Source: a virus. Taken from it: a stretch of 31,821 nucleotides of DNA. The DNA is taken from IMG/VR virus record IMGVR_UViG_3300024346_000307, positions 1 to 31,821 of that record; one strand, written 5' to 3'. A model generated the notes under the pieces. It searched no databases, was not told where the DNA came from, and saw only the letters and a program-made list of their open reading frames with translations. Every line of letters begins with the position of its first letter. Position 1 is the stretch's first letter. Of this stretch, positions 20,727 through 27,800 are shown one piece after another. A program made the position numbers and the translations under genes.

Positions 20727-20762
20727 AAAAAAAAAGGGCTATCCTAAGACAGCCCCTTTTTT
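20727..20762 (-). terminator. Strong intrinsic terminator after the major capsid gene
   Basis: On the minus strand the perfect 8-pair stem GGGCTGTC (20748-20755) / GATAGCCC (20736-20743), with one G-U pair and a 4-base loop, is followed by a run of nine T. It begins about 25 bases past the capsid stop. It should cap most transcripts ending at the capsid gene, with downstream genes made by read-through or a second promoter. Confidence 0.9.
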
Positions 20763-20780
20763 AATTAATCAACCTATGTA

Positions 20781-22049
20781 TTAAACAGTTTCTAAAGCTG
20801 CCTTTGCAGTTGCGAAAGTTCCTTTTACAAAACAGTCTCTATCATTATGCTCAACATAACAAACCGCTCTTACTTCACCTCTAATTGTCTTGAAGTTCTT
20901 CACGAAGTTATCAGCGTTGTATCCAATCTCAACAGTGAAACCTTTCTTGTAATCTACGTTTGCTTTAGTGAAATCTCCCATTAAGAACTCACCAGCTGCA
21001 ACCATTGTAGACTTAACAACAGGAACACCATCAAAAGAAAGAGTTCCAGCAATTAACTGTAATCTTTCAATGTATCTCTTATCAGTTGAAGAAACTTTCT
21101 CCAATAATAAAGAAGTTACATCTGAAGGATTCATGAAAATAGCTGTAGGCATTGGGCAGTTAGCTAACTCGATTTGATTCTGTGCTACTGCTAAAACATC
21201 TACGTTATTTGCGTTGTCTACACTTGCTGCGAAAGTACCAGCATCGAAAGCTGGAGCAACAGTGTAAATACCGTTCATGTTTGGAGAAACACCATCACCA
21301 TTGTAAACTGATTGCTCTAAAGCCAATCTAACTTTTGTAGTCAATTTGTTTTGAACTAAAGATTCAATCCCTTCAACATCTTCCAACATTTCATCAGTTG
21401 CAGTGATGTAAGCAGTGATCTTTTCTACTTTTTGAGAACCTACTACTAAATCAAAATCAATTTGATTCTTTAACGCTCCTTCAGCAGTTGCTCCAGCAGC
21501 ACCTTCTTCTGGTGTGTTTACATAAACCCATTCTTTAACGTTAGAACCGATTGAACCACTAGCAACTAAATCTAGTAAAGTAATCATTCTTTCGTTAACG
21601 TCTCCAATCATTGGATTTCTATCAGCCTGTGGAATTTGACCTGTAGTGTTTCCAGCCAAAGACATATCACCAACAACTTTGTTCACTGTGAATCTCACGT
21701 TGTCTCTTGAACTTCCTTTAGCTAAAGACTTCAAAGCATCTTTGTTTTCTTGAAGCTTATCCTTGATAGATGCTTCTCTTTCAATTGATTCTTCTCTTGA
21801 AAGTCTCTTCATTAAGATACCTTGATCTTTCAATACTGACTGTAAAGCAACAAATTGCTTAGTCATTGTATCGCTTAATTCAGACTTCATTGCATCTAAT
21901 TCTTCCTTTGAAGCTTTAGCCGCTACAGCTGATTCGATTTCTTTTCTTGAAGCATCATTGTATTCGTTGTACAATTCAGCTTGTTTTTCTGCATCCAAAC
22001 CAGCGATTTCACCGATTCCTTTTGATACTAAAAATTCGTTAAATTTCAT
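20781..22049 (-). CDS. HK97-fold major capsid protein with N-terminal delta domain
   Basis: This 422-residue protein has the HK97 layout. Residues about 1-115 are a charged helical scaffold part (for example EELDAMKSELSDTMTKQF and EESIEREASIKDKLQENK), expected to be cut off by the head protease. Residues about 125-420 form the capsid domain, with GQIPQADRNPMIGDVNERM, ITAYITATDEMLEDVEGIES, VRLALEQSVYNGDG and NPSDVTSLLLEK, all typical. The gene follows the protease gene by 18 bases and is closed by a strong terminator, fitting very high expression. Cleavage would be expected near residues 110-120, which is inference. Confidence 0.9.
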   Translation of the reverse strand: MKFNEFLVSKGIGEIAGLDAEKQAELYNEYNDASRKEIESAVAAKASKEELDAMKSELSDTMTKQFVALQSVLKDQGILMKRLSREESIEREASIKDKLQENKDALKSLAKGSSRDNVRFTVNKVVGDMSLAGNTTGQIPQADRNPMIGDVNERMITLLDLVASGSIGSNVKEWVYVNTPEEGAAGATAEGALKNQIDFDLVVGSQKVEKITAYITATDEMLEDVEGIESLVQNKLTTKVRLALEQSVYNGDGVSPNMNGIYTVAPAFDAGTFAASVDNANNVDVLAVAQNQIELANCPMPTAIFMNPSDVTSLLLEKVSSTDKRYIERLQLIAGTLSFDGVPVVKSTMVAAGEFLMGDFTKANVDYKKGFTVEIGYNADNFVKNFKTIRGEVRAVCYVEHNDRDCFVKGTFATAKAALETV

Positions 22050-22067
22050 TTCTTTAGTTTTAAATTA

Positions 22068-22955
22068 TTATTTACTCATTAGTTCGTAAAAAGACGGCTT
22101 TTTTGCTGTTTCAGTGTCAATAGACGGCTGCTTTTTGCTGAAAGTGTCAACATACTGCTTACAAATATTATTAAAAATTTCCTTATTATCTATATTTTTA
22201 CCTAAATAATCGAACATTTTTACAATCTCATCGTCATTTTTTAGGCTTTTATTGTTGTCAAAGATGCCTGTCAAAGGATTTGAACCCATTAAAACAGCAC
22301 TCGTTTCTTTCAATTTAGCCTCCTGAACTGCAAAGAAGTACCCTTGTTTTTCTACTTCATCAGCATTTCCAATCTGTGGAAGGTATTTTCTGTAAAGTGC
22401 ATACGCTTCCTTGTCGTCTTGGTTGTCAATTGCTAGATCAATCTTAACGTAATACATACCAACAGAATGTTGATTGATGTTATGATCTTTATATTCGTTG
22501 TAAACTAATTCATTCTTTGCTCTTTCAATCTCAACATCTAATAACAAAGCCTGTGTGTCTAATGGGCTGTTATAACCATAATACAAAAACCTTCCTTCCT
22601 GTTCGTAAGCCCTCATGATATTACCAGTTTGAGCAGTAACCTCAAATTTATGATCATGCAATAAGAATAGTTTTTTAGTTTCTTCTAAGCTCTTTTTAAA
22701 TACGTTGTTCAGGTGTACATCATCATGACTATCCATGTAGTTGTAAGTATTCGCTATGATTGTACGGTAAACCGCTTCATCTGTATCTAGTGGTAAATTC
22801 CTTTCAATTAGTGCTTTGTTTGGTTCATCGCTTTTCAAATCCCTTAGTATAGGGTTCAACACTGGACTATCACTAAACTTCAAAGCACCTTTTTTAAGCA
22901 TTAAAGCTTCTTGTTTATCCCTTGTTGCCTGTTTTATTGCTGTTACTCTATTCAT
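22068..22955 (-). CDS. HK97-type prohead protease
   Basis: This 295-residue protein contains the pattern of caudoviral prohead proteases (S78-like): DSHDDVHLNNVFKKSLEE, FLLHDHKFEV with the candidate catalytic His in LLHDH, and NQHSVGMYYVKIDLA with the candidate Ser in HSVGM. It lies between portal and capsid, the standard location. It would cleave the capsid delta domain during head maturation. The C-terminal region (about 210-295) is charged and has little similarity to known parts. The ATG overlaps the stop of the 34-residue gene (ATGA). Confidence 0.8.
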   Translation of the reverse strand: MNRVTAIKQATRDKQEALMLKKGALKFSDSPVLNPILRDLKSDEPNKALIERNLPLDTDEAVYRTIIANTYNYMDSHDDVHLNNVFKKSLEETKKLFLLHDHKFEVTAQTGNIMRAYEQEGRFLYYGYNSPLDTQALLLDVEIERAKNELVYNEYKDHNINQHSVGMYYVKIDLAIDNQDDKEAYALYRKYLPQIGNADEVEKQGYFFAVQEAKLKETSAVLMGSNPLTGIFDNNKSLKNDDEIVKMFDYLGKNIDNKEIFNNICKQYVDTFSKKQPSIDTETAKKPSFYELMSK

Positions 22956-23056
22956 TTTTTTACTAGCTTTTTATCGTTTATACTCTTTTTTTTAAGGTCT
23001 AACAGCTTTTTAATGTCGGCTAAACTCTTTCCCTTTATTTCCTTAACCTTTTCCAT
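22952..23056 (-). CDS. Micro-gene (34 aa, lysine-rich) between portal and protease
   Basis: The frame starts with ATG at 23056 inside the last codons of the portal gene in another frame and ends at TGA 22952-22954, which overlaps the protease ATG as ATGA. The product starts MEKVKEIKGKSLADIKKLLD and has 13 Lys, a helix-rich, basic peptide. Without it there is an 87-base gap in an otherwise tight block. Overlap on both sides is the evidence for translation. It may act as a coupling device for the protease or as a minor head component. No family is recognised. Confidence 0.6.
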   Translation of the reverse strand: MEKVKEIKGKSLADIKKLLDLKKKSINDKKLVKK

Positions 23057-24230
23057 CTAAACCAAGTGTTGTAATCAATTCCCTTTTTTCTTCCTGTGTC
23101 ATTTCGTTTAACAATGCTGCACTAATATTATTAGGTAATTCCTTCAATACATCAGCAGTGGTTTTGTTAAGCTGCTCAATTTCTTCTGTAGCTATTCTTA
23201 AATAATAACTTTCACCAGTAACATCATTCAAAGGATTAAACAAATTCTTTTCAAATTCGTTTATGAAGTGCTTAACATTAGGGATAACTGCGTTAGTATA
23301 CATCGCTCTGTTTGCTTCTTTGTAGTTAGAATAAGTGTTGCTCTGATAATCCCCAAACAATTGAGAAGGCAAATTCAAAGCTCTACAAACTGACCTAACG
23401 TGTGGCAATTGTGATTCAATCAGCTTCATGTCATTAGCATTCATTCCAAGCTGTGTAAAGTCTACTGCTTGTTCAACAACCTCAACTTTGTTAAACTTTT
23501 CAGCACCACCAGTCAAACCAACAAAAGCTTTTCTAACTACTTCCATAACTGAATTTGAGAAACCTAATGCCCCAGCATCACCGCTGGAAGCCTTTGGGCT
23601 AATAAGCCCACTAATACCCCTATTTTTAAGCATTGCCTTTTCTGCTGTTGCTCTATTGTTTGAAGCTGTTACCGTTTCCCACACCGCAGCAATTGGAGAA
23701 AGTCCACCCTGTTGCTCTTGTAGTTGTGAAGGGTCATAATATTCTAATATTATTAATTCTTCTGGAAAGTATTTGTAAATCCTTGTATTGTCAGTGAATT
23801 GGTAGTAAGGTGTTTGTTCAAAATATCCTGTGGTTACTTGTGCTGGTTCAACTTCTTGAGTAGGTAGTACCCAAAGTTCATTGGTTTCAAATCCTACCAT
23901 TTCTGACTTCTTCAATGTGTAAGCCTTACCATGAAGAAATAAATTGATAAAAAGCTTGTACATTGATTCTTGTTTACCTTGCTTACTGTTCCACTGATCA
24001 TAGAACATTTGATAAACTGGATCATTTGCTTGTACTACATCTTCACCATTCATAAGTTTCAAAGGCAAAGCTGAACAAGCATGCGCAAGTGATGAAACAC
24101 AAGCATAAACTAATTCATTCCCAAGAAACCCTTCTCTTACAATTTCGTCTGATGTTGCTTTTTTATAGTTGTACCCATTAATTACATTCCAAAATTCGGG
24201 TGTTGTTGTGCTTTGATCAAATACATTCAT
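23043..24230 (-). CDS. Portal protein (HK97 family)
   Basis: This 395-residue protein matches the HK97-like portal family: LVYACVSSLAHACSALPLKL near the N-terminus, YKLFINLFLHGKAYTLK, GGLSPIAAVWETVTASNNRA, the block KFNKVEVVEQAVDFTQLG, then SVCRALNLPSQLFGDYQSNT and SNYKEANRAMYTNAVIP. Twelve copies form the DNA entry ring of the head. It lies 23 bases after TerL, the normal order. Length is typical. ATG at 24230 is clear. Confidence 0.9.
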   Translation of the reverse strand: MNVFDQSTTTPEFWNVINGYNYKKATSDEIVREGFLGNELVYACVSSLAHACSALPLKLMNGEDVVQANDPVYQMFYDQWNSKQGKQESMYKLFINLFLHGKAYTLKKSEMVGFETNELWVLPTQEVEPAQVTTGYFEQTPYYQFTDNTRIYKYFPEELIILEYYDPSQLQEQQGGLSPIAAVWETVTASNNRATAEKAMLKNRGISGLISPKASSGDAGALGFSNSVMEVVRKAFVGLTGGAEKFNKVEVVEQAVDFTQLGMNANDMKLIESQLPHVRSVCRALNLPSQLFGDYQSNTYSNYKEANRAMYTNAVIPNVKHFINEFEKNLFNPLNDVTGESYYLRIATEEIEQLNKTTADVLKELPNNISAALLNEMTQEEKRELITTLGLDGKG

Positions 24231-24253
24231 ATTCCCAAAACTACAATTTTTTT

Positions 24254-25414
24254 TTAAGAATTTTTGTATCTATAATATTTTTCTGTATAGCGAATACTGT
24301 CACAAATATGATTATAGTCGTCAATTGGCACTTCTCCTTGCTTATCTAGCCATACATAGTTACGCAATTCATTGATTAAATTAAGGCTATCAGAAGTAAC
24401 TACAATATCCCAATCTTGCAGTGCTCTAATACCTATAACAATTTTCTCTTTACCTAAACCAATGGCATTGAATCCAGCGTTCTTAATCCCTCGTATTTGA
24501 GTAGGGTCAGCACTATCGCACAAGATTAAACTGTTTTTGTTTGGAATCTTAGCTTCTAGTAGTTTTATGATTTCAGAAGGTGCTAAGTTGCTTTTATAGA
24601 TTTCTTCATGTGTGTAAAGTTTTTTAGTTTTTCCATCATAAGCAACCCTTACAAGAACAAACGGGTCTTTAAATCCAAAATCAACACCGTACATTATAGG
24701 CAAAGTTTCATCAAATTCACCTATTGACCAATTGTTAAAGATAGCACCCTCGACAACTCCTTTTTTACCTAAACCGTAAACCCTCCACCAGTTGAACCAG
24801 TGCCCTTTCTGATCTCTTTCTATTTCTTCATCATGCTTTTTCTTGCCCTCCTTAAATTCTGTTATTTGGGCTTCTGTTAGGTTATCAATGTTATCTAAAA
24901 AAGTACTGTTTAGAACTATTGCATTATCCCTTTTCGATATTCCTTCCTGATCTACCCAAAAATCTATACTAGGGTTATAGTCAATGAAACAAGTTTCTGT
25001 AGTTCTTTGAAAAAGTTGATGCACCACATTAAACTTCATATTATTAGCCTCGTTCACAAAAAGAATATCTCTTTGTGCTCCTAATGTGTTACCTATTTTA
25101 TCAGCACCTATAAAGCGAATAGTGCTATTACCAATAGTGTATGTATAAGGGCTTTTAATCTTTACATCATCAAGGTTTTCGCCTTCGTTTTGTAGTATCT
25201 GATCAAAGTCAGTAATTGCACCATCTCTAAGGTGTGGAATACTTACAGAAACGATGTGAATAATTAAAGGGCTTTTAGCGTTCTTGGCTATTAGGTAAAG
25301 GAGTTGTAAGGTGCTGTACGTCTTACTTGATCGACTTCCCCCGCTGTTTATGATAAACCTGAAGCCCTCTCTATAAGCTTTCAAAGTCTTATCAAATGTT
25401 TTAGATATTTTCAT
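24254..25414 (-). CDS. terL: Terminase large subunit
   Basis: The frame extends to 25438, but those extra codons lie in the inverted repeat, and the ATG at 25414 (MKISKTFDKTLK) gives a normal start and 386 residues. The ATPase part has Walker A GGSRSSKT (25-32) and Walker B ILFVNE (117-122). The nuclease part has acidic residues in YGVDFG (Asp245), LILCDSAD (Asp300) and NHICDSIRY (Asp372). This is the Terminase_3-like type. It packs DNA into the head with TerS and portal. It follows TerS after a 70-base gap with a large stem. Confidence 0.9.
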   Translation of the reverse strand: MKISKTFDKTLKAYREGFRFIINSGGSRSSKTYSTLQLLYLIAKNAKSPLIIHIVSVSIPHLRDGAITDFDQILQNEGENLDDVKIKSPYTYTIGNSTIRFIGADKIGNTLGAQRDILFVNEANNMKFNVVHQLFQRTTETCFIDYNPSIDFWVDQEGISKRDNAIVLNSTFLDNIDNLTEAQITEFKEGKKKHDEEIERDQKGHWFNWWRVYGLGKKGVVEGAIFNNWSIGEFDETLPIMYGVDFGFKDPFVLVRVAYDGKTKKLYTHEEIYKSNLAPSEIIKLLEAKIPNKNSLILCDSADPTQIRGIKNAGFNAIGLGKEKIVIGIRALQDWDIVVTSDSLNLINELRNYVWLDKQGEVPIDDYNHICDSIRYTEKYYRYKNS

Positions 25415-25424
25415 AATAAGAAAA

Positions 25425-25482
25425 GCGCACCCCGTCAAACATTAAACTATGAAAGAACTACTACCAAAAAAACGGGGCGCAC
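25425..25482. repeat. Inverted repeat between TerS and TerL
   Basis: The arms GCGCACCCCGT (25425-25435) and ACGGGGCGCAC (25472-25482) pair over 11 positions, as RNA with two G-U pairs, around a loop of 36 bases. It starts 3 bases past the TerS stop and ends 11 bases before the TerL ATG. It is strikingly GC-rich. The T run after the stem on the minus strand is short, so it is a weak terminator or an mRNA structure. Because it lies at the terminase genes, a packaging (cos or pac) site is another possibility. Confidence 0.7.
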
Positions 25483-25484
25483 TC

Positions 25485-25922
25485 TTATTTTTCTTTCAAT
25501 TCTTTTAAAAACTCTTTTAAATTTTCTCCTGATTCTTTTGAAGATACTACAAAAGTGGGCTGTGGTTCAATCTCTTTACCTTTGGTTGTGTGATCGTTTT
25601 GCACTCTATCAGTCCAGCCGTGGTTACTCTTTAAGTTCATGATACCAGCACCAGTGTTAATGTTTTCCTTTTTAATGTTCGAAAAACAATTTGCTTCACA
25701 GTTCCTTTTCATCCTTGTTTTTAGCTTCTTTAAGTGTGGAAATTTATCAACTAAATAATCAAACACATCAATGTAAGTATCTAAATCTTTTGCTATTTCA
25801 CCAATAAAATCATAGTCTGTATTTTTAGACAGTTCAACAGCTTTTTCAAGTAGTTCAGCTGCTTTTTCTTCAGTCCACTTTTCAGCATTTGTATTTTCTT
25901 TAGGTGCTCCACTCTTTGCCAT
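25485..25922 (-). CDS. terS: Terminase small subunit
   Basis: This 145-residue protein has a helical N-terminal part (WTEEKAAELLEKAVELSKN) and the block IKKENINTGAGIMNLKSNHG then WTDR, which is similar to the AIFxLKNxHGWKDK block known from phage small terminases. The C-terminus is helical and charged (ENLKEFLKELKEK). It would bind the packaging site and regulate TerL. It lies directly upstream of TerL. The start ATG at 25922 lies just after a promoter-like site. Confidence 0.8.
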   Translation of the reverse strand: MAKSGAPKENTNAEKWTEEKAAELLEKAVELSKNTDYDFIGEIAKDLDTYIDVFDYLVDKFPHLKKLKTRMKRNCEANCFSNIKKENINTGAGIMNLKSNHGWTDRVQNDHTTKGKEIEPQPTFVVSSKESGENLKEFLKELKEK

Positions 25923-25927
25923 GGTTG

Positions 25928-25955
25928 TAAATATACAAAATTCAAATTAATTCAA
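25928..25955 (-). promoter_or_regulatory. Promoter-like site before the packaging genes
   Basis: On the minus strand TATATTTA (25928-25935) is one base from TAnnTTTG, with TTG at 25953-25955 and a 17-base spacer. The same geometry is found before the lysis genes (8533-8560). The ATG of TerS is 6 bases past the -7 box, so the message would be nearly leaderless. It could start late transcription of head genes. Confidence 0.45.
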
Positions 25956-26144
25956 TAAAGCCAAATCAATACGAGCAACAAAACCATCAAAATCATCAAC
26001 GAGCTTTAAGTCTATAAGCGCATCAATGATTTGATTAGTTTCTTCCAATGTTATTCCTAGTTTTAGGCTAATTTCTTCTTCTGTTATCGCTGTATTGTTA
26101 TGGATTAATCCTATAATTTCAGCCATTTTTCCCCTATCAAGCAT
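25947..26144 (-). CDS. Small winged-helix-like protein (65 aa)
   Basis: This 65-residue protein has the pattern of a mini winged helix: a helix (MAEIIGLIHNN), the HTH-like part TAITEEEISLKLGITLEETN, and a recognition helix QIIDALIDLKLV followed by a short wing VDDFDGFVARI. A start at 26126 is also possible. It lies between SSB and TerS at the border of early and late genes, a suitable place for a late-gene regulator. No family was recognised, so DNA binding is inference from fold pattern. Confidence 0.55.
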   Translation of the reverse strand: MLDRGKMAEIIGLIHNNTAITEEEISLKLGITLEETNQIIDALIDLKLVDDFDGFVARIDLALLN

Positions 26145-26193
26145 AAAGGCAAAGTAAAAATAAAAACTCTAAAAAGTATAATTCTGTTAACAT

Positions 26194-26538
26194 TTAAAAA
26201 GGTTCATCGTTTTGTGGCTTACCTCCTAACATCTTCATTTCCTTGCCTACTATTTCCGTAAAGTATTTAGTTTCACCATCCTTTTCATAGCTCCTATACG
26301 TTACTTTCCCTTCAATCAATAGCTTTGAACCTTTCTTCACATAAGTTTCAGCTACTTCAGCTAACCCCCTCCAAAGCTGCACAGAATGCCACTGCACCTC
26401 TTCTTTTTTGTTCCCTTGTTTATCCTTCCAAGTTTCAGAAGTTGCTAATGTGAAGGTGGTTACTTTTGCGCCTCCTTCAAGTGTTTTTGTTGTTGGGTCT
26501 TGCCCAACGTTTCCAATGATTACGATTCGATTATACAT
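26194..26538 (-). CDS. ssb: Single-stranded DNA-binding protein
   Basis: This 114-residue protein has the OB-fold pattern of bacterial SSB: MYNRIVIIGNVGQDP, GGAKVTTFTLATSETWKD, EEVQWHSVQLW, YVKKGSKLLIEGKV and RSYEKDGETKYFTEIVG. It ends in the acidic tip DEPF, the usual protein-contact tail, with almost no linker. It protects single-stranded DNA and recruits replication or recombination proteins. It lies at the end of the replication block. There are 141 bases between it and the upstream micro-gene in which I see no other gene. Confidence 0.9.
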   Translation of the reverse strand: MYNRIVIIGNVGQDPTTKTLEGGAKVTTFTLATSETWKDKQGNKKEEVQWHSVQLWRGLAEVAETYVKKGSKLLIEGKVTYRSYEKDGETKYFTEIVGKEMKMLGGKPQNDEPF

Positions 26539-26679
26539 ATTTTCAATTATTTGCTAAAAAACATATTTAAGGCTGTTTTATACCTGATTTTAATTTATTT
26601 GTTTGTTTTAAATTTGCTCTATGAGTAATGAAATTAGAGAAGATTTTCCAGACTTGGACATTTGCACTGGGCACAATGT

Positions 26680-26763
26680 TTAGTTATCCTTAACACGTAA
26701 CACAATAGCCGCTGCAATGTAAACCACTGCAAAGGTTATTAAGATTATGTGTTTAGTTTCCAT
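26680..26763 (-). CDS. Micro-gene, 27-aa single-TM peptide
   Basis: The frame begins METKHIILITFAVVYIAAA and is a single hydrophobic helix with charged ends (RVKDN at the C-terminus). The ATG at 26763 lies inside the last codons of the upstream gene in another frame (11-base overlap), so it is likely coupled. Membrane peptides of this type are frequent in phages and may alter host membranes or block superinfection, but nothing specific can be said. A second tiny membrane peptide is at 1997-2062. Confidence 0.5.
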   Translation of the reverse strand: METKHIILITFAVVYIAAAIVLRVKDN

Positions 26764-27040
26764 TTTCGTTGGGGTTGGTTAGTAGTTCTTCTTCACACCA
26801 TTTAATTAATTGCTTTAGCAATTTGCATTTTTCATCCGTCTTTAATTCAAAATACTTGTTGTTAATTTCAACAATCTTAACTCCTTCGCTGTTTGTAGCT
26901 ACTATTGGATAAGGTTTTGCATCACCCTTAATTCCTAATTCTTTTGCTTTCATTTCACTTGTTTTTAACTGGCCTATAGATTCCTTTAATATTTTTCCGT
27001 TTTCTCCTTTCATTAGGTGTTCTGTTTCATCTTCTTCCAT
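26753..27040 (-). CDS. Hypothetical 95-aa protein
   Basis: The ATG at 27040 (MEEDETEHLMKGENG) follows the TGA of the upstream small gene by overlap (TGATG); the GTG at 27043 is less likely. The product has a charged helical N-terminus, a central strand pair (YPIVATNSEGVKIVEINNKYFELKT, in parts) and a C-terminal helix CKLLKQLIKWCEEELL. No family is recognised. It lies in a run of small genes before SSB. Early genes of this type often target host functions. Confidence 0.7.
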   Translation of the reverse strand: MEEDETEHLMKGENGKILKESIGQLKTSEMKAKELGIKGDAKPYPIVATNSEGVKIVEINNKYFELKTDEKCKLLKQLIKWCEEELLTNPNENGN

Positions 27041-27162
27041 CACCTTTCTTTTTTAGTTAACTCCTCCACCTGAATAAGCACTTCTTCACTTATCACAACC
27101 GTTTTTGTAGATGTGTAACCTGAAGGCTTTTGAACTGTTATTGTTAGTTTAATTTCTTTCAT
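27040..27162 (-). CDS. Small hypothetical protein (40 aa)
   Basis: The ATG at 27162 lies one base past the stop of the 85-residue gene, and its TGA (27040-27042) overlaps the next ATG. The product starts MKEIKLTITVQKPSGYTSTK and has two beta strands and a helix (ISEEVLIQVEEL). This looks like a small, folded domain. It fills the gap between two recognised reading frames exactly. No function is known. Confidence 0.65.
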   Translation of the reverse strand: MKEIKLTITVQKPSGYTSTKTVVISEEVLIQVEELTKKER

Positions 27163-27163
27163 A

Positions 27164-27421
27164 TCAATCAAATTCTACGTGTTTAAAATCGTCTAAATCC
27201 AGCCTGTTTTCAATCTGGTTAATAATTTCAGTGTTTGTCACTATCCCCTGTTCATTTGTAACCGTTAAAACTTCAAGGCTAGTTAATTCAAAACCTGTTG
27301 CGTGTTCAATTCCAAATTCATGGGAAAAGCTTTCATCCGTAACTTCACCACAAATTTCAATATCTACTAAGTAGCTGATACCGTTTAATTCAAATTCGTG
27401 ATCGTAGATTGTTGTGTTCAT
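27164..27421 (-). CDS. Hypothetical 85-aa acidic protein
   Basis: The frame extends back to 27475, but the promoter-like site lies inside that part and the ATG at 27421 (MNTTIYDHEFELNG) is a much better start. The product is acidic, beta-rich at first (ISYLVDIEICGEVTDE) and helical at the end (IINQIENRLDLDDFKHVEFD). No family is recognised; acidic small early proteins of phages may mimic DNA, but this is speculation. It is the first gene after the promoter at 27445-27475. Confidence 0.7.
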   Translation of the reverse strand: MNTTIYDHEFELNGISYLVDIEICGEVTDESFSHEFGIEHATGFELTSLEVLTVTNEQGIVTNTEIINQIENRLDLDDFKHVEFD

Positions 27422-27444
27422 AGTATAATAGTTTTTAGTTTCTG

Positions 27445-27475
27445 TAAATCTACATAAATGTATAATACTACACAA
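27445..27475 (-). promoter_or_regulatory. Promoter-like site for small early genes
   Basis: On the minus strand TAGATTTA (27445-27452) is one base from TAnnTTTG, and TTG lies at 27473-27475 with a 20-base spacer. The -33 region reads AGTTGTGTAG (27468-27477), the same 10-mer as at the promoter 3616-3646, also with a 20-base spacer. The leader would be about 20 bases to the ATG at 27421. Confidence 0.5.
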
Positions 27476-27800
27476 CTATTTTTTTAAATTCTTCTAAACT
27501 TCTAACAACATAATATTCAAAATTCAATGCTTTTACCTTCCTTTCAAAGTCTATTTGTGTCTTTTGCTGTCTGCCTTTTTCTAGTTTTAACTCAACAAAT
27601 ATGATTCTATTAGGCTGTATCACTATAAGATCAGAAACACCAGCAACCAAACCAGTTGCCTTAAAACGGGCTGCTTCTGACTTTGACCTTTGCCCACCGT
27701 TAGGAACTGCAAAAATAACGTGCTGTGGATTGTTTAATTTTGTGCAATAGGTATTGTGATACCATTTATAAATTTTTGCTTGTAGAATATCTTCAGACAT
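27468..27800 (-). CDS. VRR-NUC domain nuclease
   Basis: This 110-residue protein is one VRR-NUC domain of the PD-(D/E)XK fold. Seen are Glu3, the PNGG motif (33-36) followed by RSKSEAARFKATGLVAG, the catalytic GVSDLIV with Asp57, FVELKLEKGR with Glu70 and Lys72, and Gln82. Phage forms are often found beside helicases and may act as structure-specific nucleases. Its ATG overlaps the helicase stop by 8 bases. A role in processing replication forks or junctions with the SF2 helicase is likely. Confidence 0.9.
   Translation of the reverse strand: MSEDILQAKIYKWYHNTYCTKLNNPQHVIFAVPNGGQRSKSEAARFKATGLVAGVSDLIVIQPNRIIFVELKLEKGRQQKTQIDFERKVKALNFEYYVVRSLEEFKKIVV

Noticed and set aside
25415-25438. N-terminal extension of TerL (MTGCAFLI...)
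   Set aside because: It would be encoded by the inverted repeat and lacks similarity to terminase starts; the ATG at 25414 is more natural.
26613-26682. Plus-strand TAAATTTG box followed by a 20-codon frame starting MSNEIREDFPD
   Set aside because: No -33 element is present, the ATG is too close to the box, and it would be the only plus-strand gene. I see no supporting feature.
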